Shown piece by piece: positions 44,996 to 52,979 of a DNA stretch of 64,000 bases (positions are counted from its first letter, which is position 1; each line of letters starts with the position of its first letter). A model generated the notes under the pieces. It was not told where the DNA came from, made no database searches, and saw nothing but the letters and a program-made list of their open reading frames with translations. The translations under genes and the position numbers were made by a program. This DNA is from JAJVHZ01 sp041395385. GTDB lineage: Bacteria > Pseudomonadota > Gammaproteobacteria > JAJPIJ01. Where the stretch lies: NCBI GenBank assembly GCA_041395385.1, contig JAWLAN010000007.1, positions 62,001 through 126,000 of the forward strand. Direction: 5' to 3'.

Positions 44996-46219
44996 ATGGG
45001 TGCCGCGCGCCTCGTCCTGCTGTGCCTCGCGCTCGTGTCGGCGGCGTGGACGGCGCATGCCGCCGAGACGGTGTCGAAGCCGACGTACGAGGCGCTAGCG
45101 GCCGCGCGCAAGTCGATCGATGCCGGCAAGCCGGCCGCCGCCGTCGATGCGCTCAAGGCGCTGCTGGCCAAGCTCGGGGACAATGCCTACGAGCGCGCCC
45201 TGGCCACGCAGATGCTCGGTTACGCGCAGGCGGCCGCCAGCGACCTCGGCGCCGCCGCGGCGTCCTTCCGCCAGGCCCTGGGCAGCGGCAAGCTGCCGGC
45301 CGCCGATGCGCGCAACCTGCGCTACAACCTGGCGCAGATCCTCATCAACCGCGGTGAGGACAAGGAGGGTCTCGCCTATCTGGAGGAATGGATGAAGGGC
45401 GGCAAGGCCACGCGCGACGCGCACGCGCTGGCGGCGGTCGCCTACCAGCGCAGCGGCAACTGCAAGGCGGCGGTGCCGCACCTGAAGGTGCTCGCCGAGG
45501 GCAAGGGCGAGGACAACGAGAAATGGGAGCAGGCCCTGTTGGCCTGCCACGCGGAAGCCGGGCAATTCGGGCAGGTGGCGAAGGAACTGGAGGAGCGCGT
45601 GCGCGCCCAACCCGAGGACAGGGAGGCGTGGCTGCAACTGGCCGCCGCCTATCAGCGCGCCAAGCAGGTCGATCGCGCGATCGCCGCCATGGAGGTGATG
45701 CAGGCGCGCGGCATGCTGGATGCGGATCAGATCGTGAACCTCGCCCGGCTCTACGCCGCCGCGAAGGTGCCGCTGAAGGCGGCGGAGCTGCTCGAGGGGG
45801 TGATGGCCGAGGGCAGCCTCCCCCGGGATCGCGCCAACCAGCAGCTGTTGGTCGACAGCCTGCTGCTCGCGCAGGAGCGCGAACGGGCGGCGACCGTCCT
45901 GGAGACGATGCTGGGCGGCGGCGAGGACGGCGAGCTGCAGTTTCAGCTCGGCCGGACCTATTTCGAGCTGCAGCGCTGGGCCGATGCCACCGCCGCGCTG
46001 CAGAACGCCGTGCAGTCGCGCTCGATCAAGGACGCGACCGGCGCCTATCTGCTGCTCGGCATCGCCGCGATGCAGTCGCGGCAGCCCGCGATCGCGGAGC
46101 AGTCCTTGCGCATCGCCGCCGGTGACGACGGCACGCGCGCGCAGGCGGAATGGTGGCTCGCGCGCCTGCGCCGCCTGCAGCAGCCGCACGAGGCGGAGCC
46201 GCTGCCGCCGCCGACCTGA
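44996..46219 (+). CDS. Periplasmic TPR protein of the TonB2 operon
   Basis: A protein of 407 residues with a signal peptide (LVLLCLALVSAAWTAHA) and about nine TPR-like helix pairs (for example ADAVDALKAL... written AAAVDALKALLAKLGDNAYERALATQMLGYAQAAASDLG in part, and DREAWLQLAAAYQRAKQVDRAIAAME). A TPR protein commonly ends TonB2 operons and may act as a scaffold for the periplasmic complex. It starts 1 base after the tonB stop. No enzyme motif is seen. Confidence 0.88.
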   Translation: MGAARLVLLCLALVSAAWTAHAAETVSKPTYEALAAARKSIDAGKPAAAVDALKALLAKLGDNAYERALATQMLGYAQAAASDLGAAAASFRQALGSGKLPAADARNLRYNLAQILINRGEDKEGLAYLEEWMKGGKATRDAHALAAVAYQRSGNCKAAVPHLKVLAEGKGEDNEKWEQALLACHAEAGQFGQVAKELEERVRAQPEDREAWLQLAAAYQRAKQVDRAIAAMEVMQARGMLDADQIVNLARLYAAAKVPLKAAELLEGVMAEGSLPRDRANQQLLVDSLLLAQERERAATVLETMLGGGEDGELQFQLGRTYFELQRWADATAALQNAVQSRSIKDATGAYLLLGIAAMQSRQPAIAEQSLRIAAGDDGTRAQAEWWLARLRRLQQPHEAEPLPPPT

Positions 46220-46303
46220 GATCTCGAGCGCCGGACGCCGCGGTTCTTGTCCGCCTTCGGCGCCGCTCCTAAAATCGCCGGGGTTCCCAATTGGAGTGAA
46301 TCC

Positions 46304-47029
46304 GTGAACGATCGCGCTGCAGTCCCGGCCGAGGCGCGCGCGCTGCTCAACAGCGAGAGCTACGGCGTGCTGTCCACCCTGTCGGTGGACGTGGCGGGAT
46401 ATCCGTTCGGATCGGTGGTGCCCTACTGCCTGGATCGCCGGGGGCGGCCGATCATCCTCATCAGCCGCATCGCCCAGCACCACAAGAACCTCACCGCCGA
46501 TCCGCGTGCATCGCTCATCGTGCTGGATCGCCGCGGCGACGACGTGCAGGTGAATGGCCGGCTCACCTGCGTGGCCGACGCGCGCCGGGTGGCGGAGGCG
46601 GAGATCGACTCGGGCGCGGATCGTTACTACCGGTTCTTCCCGCAATCCACCGACTTCCACAAGATCCACGATTTCGAGTTCTTCGCCCTGCAGCCGGTGA
46701 AGTTCCGCTACATCGGCGGCTTCGGGCGCATCCACTGGATCGATCCCGCGCGGGTGCTGCTCGCCAATCCGTTCTCGATCGAGGACGAGCGCGGTATGGC
46801 GGCGCACATGAACGCCGACCACGCCGAGACCATGCGCGTGTACTGCCGCTACGCGGGCGTGGCCGTCGGCGAGGACGAGCGGCCGGCGTTCGCCGGCGCC
46901 GACGCCGAGGGTTTCCACCTGCGCATCGGCGCCCGCATCGTGCGCTTTGCCTTCGAGCAACCGGTCGCCACGGGGGACGAGGTCCGACGCGAGCTCGTGG
47001 CCCTGGCCCGCCGCGCACGCGCGGCCTGA
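46304..47029 (+). CDS. HugZ-like haem-utilisation/pyridoxamine-oxidase-fold protein
   Basis: A protein of about 241 residues with an N-terminal FMN-binding split-barrel (GVLSTLSVDVAGYPFGSVVPYCLD, ILISRIAQHHKNLTADPRASLIV) and a C-terminal DUF2470-like part (ERGMAAHMNADHAETMRVYCR). The combination is the HugZ family, in which members bind or degrade haem. The GTG at 46304 follows GGAG. It stands 85 bases after the TonB2 operon, so the system may also serve haem or iron. Haem degradation itself cannot be claimed from sequence. Confidence 0.87.
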   Translation: MNDRAAVPAEARALLNSESYGVLSTLSVDVAGYPFGSVVPYCLDRRGRPIILISRIAQHHKNLTADPRASLIVLDRRGDDVQVNGRLTCVADARRVAEAEIDSGADRYYRFFPQSTDFHKIHDFEFFALQPVKFRYIGGFGRIHWIDPARVLLANPFSIEDERGMAAHMNADHAETMRVYCRYAGVAVGEDERPAFAGADAEGFHLRIGARIVRFAFEQPVATGDEVRRELVALARRARAA

Positions 47030-47086
47030 CGCGCGCACGATCGGGATTCCGACGGCGGCGCGGCGTGCGGCGCGATCGGGCGCTGC

Positions 47087-47845
47087 TCAGACGCCCGCTG
47101 TGGGCTGCAACGCCCGCTTCATCGCCGCGCAAGCGAAGGTCTCCACGTAGTGCACGCCGCGCGCGGCGAGGGCGCGGGCGAGGGCGGGATCGGCGACCTC
47201 GTAGACCACCAGCGTCGCCTCGTGGGGCGCGACCAGGGCGCCGCTCGGCGGCAGACCCTCGAGATCGCAGAACACGTACTCGGCCCGCAGCGCCAGCGCG
47301 GCCGGATGCTCCAGTTCCTGCCAGCGGTCGACCACCAGCGCGATCGGCTGGTCCGGCTGGCGCGCGCGCGCGTGCGCGAGGAACTCCAGCGAGAAGGAGA
47401 TGAGCACGCACTGCCGGCGTTGCGCCCGGATCGTCTCCCAGACCGCGGTGTACACGGCGTCGAGGTCGTAGGCGTCGATGGCGCCCCGCTTGATCTCGAT
47501 GAACGCGGTCACGTCGGGGTGCCGGGCGAGCACGTCCACGAATCCGGCCAGGGTGGCGATCGGTTCCGCCGGGCTGACGTCGCCGAGGCGCGCGCGATCG
47601 GCGACGCGCAGGGACTGCAGTTCGCGCGCAGTGAGCTCGTGGACGCAGCCGCCGACGCCGCAGAGCCGCTCGAGTCGCCGATCGTGAAACAGCACCGGCA
47701 CCCGGTCGGCGCTCAGCTGCACGTCGATCTCGACGTGACGAACGCCGGCATCGATCGCCGCGCGGACGGCCGCCAGGGTATTCTCGGGGCACTCGAGGCT
47801 GTGGCCGCGGTGAGCAACGATGCCGGGGACGGGCGCTGCGGGCAT
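47087..47845 (-). CDS. ugpQ: Glycerophosphodiester phosphodiesterase
   Basis: A cytoplasmic enzyme of 252 residues that hydrolyses glycerophosphodiesters to glycerol-3-phosphate and an alcohol. The family residues are all present: AHRGHS, PENTLAA, the metal-binding EIDVQLSAD and LFHDRRLERLCG, and later FIEIKRG and ALVVDRW. No signal peptide is visible, consistent with the UgpQ-type cytoplasmic form. It is divergent from the proline iminopeptidase gene and ends 57 bases from the HugZ-like gene. Confidence 0.9.
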   Translation of the reverse strand: MPAAPVPGIVAHRGHSLECPENTLAAVRAAIDAGVRHVEIDVQLSADRVPVLFHDRRLERLCGVGGCVHELTARELQSLRVADRARLGDVSPAEPIATLAGFVDVLARHPDVTAFIEIKRGAIDAYDLDAVYTAVWETIRAQRRQCVLISFSLEFLAHARARQPDQPIALVVDRWQELEHPAALALRAEYVFCDLEGLPPSGALVAPHEATLVVYEVADPALARALAARGVHYVETFACAAMKRALQPTAGV

Positions 47846-47916
47846 GCGCGCATGTTAATACGTAACGGGCCGGGGGACAGCGGATCCCGGGCCGGCGCTG
47901 CCCGGTGGAATGCCGG

Positions 47917-47922
47917 TATAAT
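47917..47922 (+). promoter_or_regulatory. Probable -10 box of the proline iminopeptidase-folP operon
   Basis: A perfect TATAAT 34 bases before the iminopeptidase ATG. No good -35 match was found. Confidence 0.5.
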
Positions 47923-47956
47923 CGCGGACTTGCGAATCAGCGAGGCCGGGACATCG

Positions 47957-48913
47957 ATGCGCGTGCTATTTCCTCCGCTGGAGCCGGTATCCACCTTTTA
48001 CCTGGAGACCGGCGGCGTGCACCGCGTCTATGTCGAGGACTGCGGCCGCCGCGACGGCATCCCGGTCGTGTTCCTGCACGGCGGACCGGGCTCCGGCTGC
48101 AAGCCCTATCACCGGCAGTTCTTCGATCCCGCGCGCTACCGCGTCATCCTCTTCGATCAGCGCGGCTGCGGCCGCTCCACCCCGGCCGGCGCGACGGCGG
48201 AGAACACCACCGCGGCCCTGATCGCCGACATGGAGGCCATCCGCGAGCGCCTGGTGATAGAGCGCTGGGTGCTGTTCGGCGGATCCTGGGGGGCGACGCT
48301 GGCGCTGCTGTATGCGCAGCGGCACCCGGGGCGGGTGCTGGCGATGATCCTGCGCGGCATCTTCCTCGCGCGCAGACAGGACGTCGACTGGTTTTTTCGC
48401 GACGGCGTCAGCCGCATCTTCCCGGACGCCTGGGAGGCGTTCATCGCCGCCTTTCCGTCCGTCGCCGACGGCGATTACGTCGCGGCCGCCTACGAGGAGA
48501 TGCGCGTCGGGGACCCGGCGAGGCGAACGGCATGCGCGCGTGCGTGGTCGGCGTGGACCGGCAAGGTCGTCACCTACCTGCTGCCCGAGTCGCCGGCGGC
48601 CGAGCCGACGCCGGAACAGATGGAACGCATGCGCAACGAGGTGAGCGTGGAGACCCATTATGCGCGGCATCGCTACTTCATCGAGGAGAACCAGGTCCTG
48701 CGCGACGTGCCGCGGTTGCCGCGGGTCCCGAGCGTGATCGTTCACGGCCGGCGCGATCTCACCTGTACGCTCGAGGCGTCGTGGACGCTCCATCGGGCGC
48801 TGCCGCACTCCAGGCTCGTCATCCTGCGCGAGGCCGGCCACCTCGCCAACGAGCCGGCGATGATCGATGCGCTGGTGTCGGCCACCGAGCAACTGCACGA
48901 GGGCCTGAAATGA
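47957..48913 (+). CDS. pip: Proline iminopeptidase (alpha/beta hydrolase)
   Basis: A cytoplasmic peptidase of 318 residues that removes N-terminal proline. The oxyanion motif HGGPGSGCKPYH, the DQRGCGRSTP loop and the nucleophile elbow GGSWGATLAL (catalytic Ser) are in place. The late RRDLTCTLEASW contains the acid and REAGHLANEP the catalytic His. The ATG at 47957 was chosen because homology starts there; a longer open frame upstream is antisense to the GDPD gene. The stop overlaps the folP ATG. Confidence 0.92.
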   Translation: MRVLFPPLEPVSTFYLETGGVHRVYVEDCGRRDGIPVVFLHGGPGSGCKPYHRQFFDPARYRVILFDQRGCGRSTPAGATAENTTAALIADMEAIRERLVIERWVLFGGSWGATLALLYAQRHPGRVLAMILRGIFLARRQDVDWFFRDGVSRIFPDAWEAFIAAFPSVADGDYVAAAYEEMRVGDPARRTACARAWSAWTGKVVTYLLPESPAAEPTPEQMERMRNEVSVETHYARHRYFIEENQVLRDVPRLPRVPSVIVHGRRDLTCTLEASWTLHRALPHSRLVILREAGHLANEPAMIDALVSATEQLHEGLK

Positions 48914-49740
48914 CCCTGATATCCAGACTGCACGGCCCCGCGCCGCTCATCATGGGGATCCTCAACGTCACCCCCGACAGCTTCTCCGACGGCGGCATGT
49001 TCACGCGTCCGGAGACCGCGGTGGCGCATGCGCTGCGGATGGTCGAGGAGGGCGCGGACATCCTCGACATCGGCGGGGAGTCCACGCGTCCCGGTTCCAG
49101 GCGCGTCGACGCGGAGGAGCAGATCCGGCGCACCTGCGGCGTCATACGCGCGCTGCGCGCCCACGTTCCGGCGAAGATCGCGATCAGCATCGACACGACG
49201 CTGCCCGCGGTCGCGCGCGAGGCACTGAATGCCGGGGCCGACCTCATCAACGACATCCACGCCGGCGGCGAGCCGGGCATGATCGAGCTGGCGGCCGAGC
49301 GGCGGGCGCCGATCGTCATCATGCACATGCAGGGCACGCCGGAGACCATGCAGGTCAATCCCACCTACAAGGACGTGGTCGCCGAGGTGCACGAGTTCCT
49401 GATGCGGCGCGCGGCGCAGGCGGAGAAGCTCGGTCTGCCGCGCGATCACATCGTCATCGACCCGGGCATCGGCTTCGGCAAGACGCGGGAGCACAATCTC
49501 GCGCTCATACAGGCGCTGCCGCGTTTCGCGGCCAGCGGCTATCCGGTGCTGCTGGGGACCAGCCGCAAGCGGTTCATGGGCTCGATCTGCAACGAGACCG
49601 ACCCGCGTGAGCTGATCGGCGCCACCTGCGCGACCACCGCGCTCGGCGTGGCCGCCGGCGCTCGCATATTCCGGGTGCACGACGTCAAGCCCAATCGCCA
49701 GGCCGCGGACCTCGCCCACGCCCTGCGGGTCGGTGGTTGA
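48910..49740 (+). CDS. folP: Dihydropteroate synthase
   Basis: A folate-pathway enzyme of 276 residues that joins p-aminobenzoate to the pterin pyrophosphate; the sulfonamide target. Motifs: ILNVTPDSFSDGG, GESTRPGS, IDTT, NDIHAG, MHMQGTPETM, DPGIGFGKTREHN and GTSRKRF. It overlaps pip by 4 bases (ATGA), which fixes the start. It is a true bacterial FolP, separate from the synthase-like DUF6513 protein at 58 kb. Confidence 0.95.
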   Translation: MTLISRLHGPAPLIMGILNVTPDSFSDGGMFTRPETAVAHALRMVEEGADILDIGGESTRPGSRRVDAEEQIRRTCGVIRALRAHVPAKIAISIDTTLPAVAREALNAGADLINDIHAGGEPGMIELAAERRAPIVIMHMQGTPETMQVNPTYKDVVAEVHEFLMRRAAQAEKLGLPRDHIVIDPGIGFGKTREHNLALIQALPRFAASGYPVLLGTSRKRFMGSICNETDPRELIGATCATTALGVAAGARIFRVHDVKPNRQAADLAHALRVGG

Positions 49741-49838
49741 CGGCCGGGCGCGGGCGATGTCAGGCTTTCGTTCAGGGCCGATTCACCGCCCGGGCGTTGT
49801 CATGAACAAAAATCGTCAATGAGAGTCCCAACGTTGCC

Positions 49839-50291
49839 ATGAGGAAGGACCGCGTTTCCCGACTGCTGCTTGTCGCCGCGGCGCTTGCCGCCGCCCCGAT
49901 CGCGCCGGCCGACGTTTCGCCCGTCGGGCGCTGGAAGGTGGTGAGCGATCAGACCAACAGACCCGTGGCCATCATGACGGTCTTCGAGCGCGACGGTGAG
50001 TACGGCGGGTTCATCGAACGGATCCTGGAGCAGCCCGAGGACGCCGCGGCGTCGGTCTGCGAGCGATGCCCGGGCGAGCTCAAGGGGCAGCCGATCGAGG
50101 GCCTGGTCATCATGCACGGGCTGAAGGGCAGCGGCGGGGAGTTCAGCGGCGGCCACATCCTGGACCCGGATTCGGGTCATTATTACCGGGTCAAGATGAC
50201 GGTCGGTCCGGAGGGCCAGACGCTGAAGGTGCGCGGCTATCTCGGCATCTCGCTGCTCGGTCGCACCCAGACCTGGTACCGCGTGGACTGA
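49839..50291 (+). CDS. DUF2147 family exported protein
   Basis: A protein of 150 residues with a signal peptide (LLLVAAALAAAPIAPADV) and the DUF2147 pattern: PVGRWKVVSDQTNRPVAIMTVFERDGEYGGFIERIL, a CERCPGE segment with two Cys, LVIMHGLKGSG and LKVRGYLGISLLGRTQTWYRV. The family is probably a small periplasmic beta-barrel of unknown role. The 98-base gap before it contains no clear promoter; the ATG at 49839 has no strong ribosome site. Confidence 0.88.
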   Translation: MRKDRVSRLLLVAAALAAAPIAPADVSPVGRWKVVSDQTNRPVAIMTVFERDGEYGGFIERILEQPEDAAASVCERCPGELKGQPIEGLVIMHGLKGSGGEFSGGHILDPDSGHYYRVKMTVGPEGQTLKVRGYLGISLLGRTQTWYRVD

Positions 50292-50731
50292 ACGCGGGCC
50301 GCCGGCCGCCTCGATCCCACCTCGTCGCCTCATCGGGCGGCTCACCCCGTTGCGTCGCGCCTGTCGGGACCACACGACAAGCCCCTTCGCCCTGCTCGTG
50401 CGCGCGCCGCAGCGGTCGTTGAAGGCCGTTGAATTGAACGGCGTAACCCGCTGAAAAGCTTCTATAATACCGCGACATTTAAAGGGGATTCCAAGGCCGG
50501 CAATGTGGCAGGCGGATTGCTAAAGTCCCCTTTGCGTACACGCCAGCAGCGGGGGCATGCAAGGAACCCGGGTCACGCGGTCAGGGGTTGAGCAGCCCAG
50601 CCGCTGGCTGAAGCAGACGGGGCGGAACCGGAGACGGAAACCCGGTTCGGCCCGGCCGTCTCCGCCGCCACACGGGAAGGTGGCAAACGCCCGCTCGCCG
50701 CGGGCGTTTTCGTGTCAGTGGCGCGCGCCGC
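50292..50731. ncRNA. Candidate structured small RNA between DUF2147 and pqqE
   Basis: This 440-base gap has no gene. A perfect TATAAT is at 50463-50468 (no good -35). About 235 bases later a strong terminator ends at about 50712. In between, AAAGGGGA at 50480-50487 pairs with TCCCCTTT at about 50526-50533, and at about 50617-50668 AGACGG and CCGTCT close a long hairpin whose inner arms GGAACCGG and CCGGTTC pair. GGA triplets are frequent. It matches no RNA family I can name. It may instead be a leaderless spacer; the call is tentative. Confidence 0.35.
50685..50713. terminator. Terminator between the candidate RNA and pqqE
   Basis: AAACGCCCGC and GCGGGCGTTT form a perfect 10-bp stem around TCGCC; T-runs exist on the plus strand and, more weakly, on the minus strand. 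It lies 19 bases past the end of pqqE. Confidence 0.85.
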
Positions 50732-51910
50732 CTAGGCTGGCAGCGGCGTCTCCGGTTTCTTCGCCTCGGCGTCGATCAACGCCTTGGAGTTCTTCGGATT
50801 TCGGAACAGGATCGGCTTCGCGGCTGATTCCTTGCCCGCCGCAATCCGGGCGACGTGATCGATGAAGTCGGTGATCACATGGTGATGCGGGGACTTGTCG
50901 CACACCGGATCGGCGTTGGCGGCATCGCCGGTCAGCATGTAGGCCTGGCAGCGGCAACCACCGAAGTCCTTCTCCTTCTCCGGACACGAGCGGCACGGCT
51001 CCTTCATCCATTCGAAGCCGCGGAAGCGGTTGAAGTCCGGTGACTGGTTCCAGATCCACTCGATGCTGTGCTGGCGCACGTTGGGCAGCTCCATGCCCGG
51101 CAGCTGGCGTGCGGCATGGCAGGGCAGGGCGGTGCCGTCGGGGGCGATGGTCAAAAACACCGCGCCCCAGCCGTTCATGCACGCCTTGGGCCTCACCTCG
51201 TAGTAGTCGGGCACGACGTAGAAGATACGCATCTTGCCCTTGAGCCGCTCCTGGTATTCATGGGCGATCGGCTCGGCGCGCTGCAGCTGTTCACGGGTCG
51301 GCAGCAACTGCTCGCGGTTGTGATAGGCCCAGCCGTAGTACTGGGTGGTCGCCAGTTCGACGTAGTCGGCCTCGAGATTGACGGCCAGGTCCAGGACGCC
51401 GCCGATCTGCTCCATGTTCTGCCGGTGCAGCACGAAGCAAAGCACCATCTCGTAGCCGTACTTTTTCACGAGGCGGGCCATCTCCAGCTTGTGCTGGAAG
51501 GCGTCGGTGCCGGCGATCAGATTGTTGAGTTCCTCGCTCGAGGCCTGGAAGCTCACCTGGATGTGATCCAGGCCGGCGTCCTTGAAGGCCTTGATGCGCT
51601 TCTCGTCCATGCCCAGGCCCGAGGTGATGAGGTTGGTGTAGAACCCCAGCTGCCGTGCCTCGGCGATCAGCTCCTCGAGATCCTGGCGGACCAGCGGCTC
51701 GCCGCCGGAGAAACCGAGCTGGGCCGCGCCCATCTTGCGCGCCTCGCGCAGCACGCGCTTCCAGTCGTCCGTGGAGAGCTCGTTCTTGTACTTGGCGAAC
51801 TCCAGCGGATTCGAGCAGTACGGGCACTGCAGCGGGCAGGCGTAGGTCAGCTCGGCGAGCAGCCAGAGCGGCTTATTGGGCAGGTTTGGGACGTATCCAC
51901 TGTTGCTCAT
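50732..51910 (-). CDS. pqqE: PqqA peptide cyclase (radical SAM)
   Basis: Joins the Glu and Tyr side chains of PqqA using SAM and a 4Fe-4S cluster. About 392 residues. The radical SAM triad is CPLQCPYC, with GGEP following; the C-terminal SPASM region has CMNGWGAVF, LPCHAARQLPG, CRSCPEKEKDFGGCRC and CDKSP cysteines for auxiliary clusters. The ATG at 51910 (MSNSGYVPN) is preferred over an upstream TTG. It overlaps pqqD by 38 bases, so translation is coupled. Confidence 0.96.
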   Translation of the reverse strand: MSNSGYVPNLPNKPLWLLAELTYACPLQCPYCSNPLEFAKYKNELSTDDWKRVLREARKMGAAQLGFSGGEPLVRQDLEELIAEARQLGFYTNLITSGLGMDEKRIKAFKDAGLDHIQVSFQASSEELNNLIAGTDAFQHKLEMARLVKKYGYEMVLCFVLHRQNMEQIGGVLDLAVNLEADYVELATTQYYGWAYHNREQLLPTREQLQRAEPIAHEYQERLKGKMRIFYVVPDYYEVRPKACMNGWGAVFLTIAPDGTALPCHAARQLPGMELPNVRQHSIEWIWNQSPDFNRFRGFEWMKEPCRSCPEKEKDFGGCRCQAYMLTGDAANADPVCDKSPHHHVITDFIDHVARIAAGKESAAKPILFRNPKNSKALIDAEAKKPETPLPA

Positions 51911-52187
51911 GGGCAACCTCCATAAAGGCGTATACGTCGTTGTCGAGCTCGACGCCGGGATACGCCTGTCTCAGGTCGGAAATGATTGCGGCGACGCTGC
52001 GCGTGCCGTCGATGCGCTTCATGATCTCCGCGGAACTGTTGTTCAGCTTGATCATGCCCTCCGGGTAGAGGATGACCCAGCAGTTCTGGGCCTCTTCCCA
52101 CTGCAGCCGCTTGCCGGGCACGATCTGCGGCACGCTGTCGGCCCCGTACACCTTGCCGGTCGGTTTGATCTCTTTCGCTTCAGCCAT
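51873..52187 (-). CDS. pqqD: PQQ peptide chaperone PqqD
   Basis: Binds PqqA and presents it to PqqE. A 104-residue protein with a winged-helix-like RRE fold: PGKRLQWEEAQNCWVILYPEGMIKLNNSSAEIMKRIDGTRSVAAII. The N-terminal extension before PGKR is slightly longer than in small PqqD proteins. The gene stands 21 bases after pqqC and overlaps pqqE, which fits their tight functional partnership. Confidence 0.95.
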   Translation of the reverse strand: MAEAKEIKPTGKVYGADSVPQIVPGKRLQWEEAQNCWVILYPEGMIKLNNSSAEIMKRIDGTRSVAAIISDLRQAYPGVELDNDVYAFMEVAHEQQWIRPKPAQ

Positions 52188-52208
52188 GTCGGTGCGCCTC
52201 CGCCCGGT

Positions 52209-52979
52209 TCACTCCGGGATGTTGTGGTAGGGCGGCTTCTTGTCGATGTAGGCCACCCACATGCAATCGAGCATGGTCCACAGGATGTCGAGTTTCAACT
52301 GCAGGATGTTGAGCGCGCGCTCCTGCAGCTCGCGGGTGTTGAAGTGATCCAGCGTGATCTGCAGCCCGTGCTCCACGTCGCGGCGCGCCTCCGAGAGGCG
52401 CTTGCGGAAGTAGGCGTAGCCCTTGGGCTCGATCCACGGGTAGTACTCCGGCCACTTGTCCAGGCGCTTCTGGTGGATCTTCGGGGCGAACATCTCGGTG
52501 AGCGAGGAGCACGCTGCTTCCTGCCAGGAGGCGCTGCGGGCGAAATTGATGTAGGCGTCGATGGCGAAGCGCACGCCGGGCAGCACCATCTCCTGGGAGT
52601 ACATCTGCTCGCGCGTGAGGCCCACGGCCTCGGCGAGTTGCAGCCACGCCTCGATGCCGCCCTCGTCGCCCTTCGTGCCGTCGTGATCGATGATGCGCTG
52701 GATCCAGTGCCGGCGCACGTCGCGGTGCGGGCAGTTGGCCATGATCGCGGCGTCCTTGACCGGAATGATCACCTGGTAGTAGAAGCGATTCGCCACCCAG
52801 CCCTGAATCGCCGGCTTGTCGAGCTTGCCCGAGTTCATCAGCAGGTGGAACTCGTGGTTGATGTGGTAGAACTTCTCCTTCTCGCGCAGCCTGGCCTCGA
52901 ACTCCGCGCGCGACCAGGCCGGCTGCGGCGCGGGCTTGGGAAAGTCCAGGGGCAGCTCGTAGAGTCTGTGGGTTCTCAT
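52209..52979 (-). CDS. pqqC: Pyrroloquinoline-quinone synthase PqqC
   Basis: Catalyses the final oxidation and ring closure to PQQ using O2 without a metal or cofactor. 256 residues; the family stretches KFYHINHEFHLLMNSG, NRFYYQVIIPVKDAAIMANC, RRHWIQRIIDHDG and YYPWIEPKGYAYFRKRL are all recognised. The ATG overlaps the pqqB stop by 4 bases. Length and motif content are normal, so the enzyme should be active. Confidence 0.96.
   Translation of the reverse strand: MRTHRLYELPLDFPKPAPQPAWSRAEFEARLREKEKFYHINHEFHLLMNSGKLDKPAIQGWVANRFYYQVIIPVKDAAIMANCPHRDVRRHWIQRIIDHDGTKGDEGGIEAWLQLAEAVGLTREQMYSQEMVLPGVRFAIDAYINFARSASWQEAACSSLTEMFAPKIHQKRLDKWPEYYPWIEPKGYAYFRKRLSEARRDVEHGLQITLDHFNTRELQERALNILQLKLDILWTMLDCMWVAYIDKKPPYHNIPE

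Noticed and set aside
50560..50600. Resemblance of GGTCAGG...AGCAGCC to the signal recognition particle RNA core
   Set aside because: The GGAA tetraloop and its stem between the two motifs are missing, and the 5' and 3' ends cannot pair as in 4.5S RNA.
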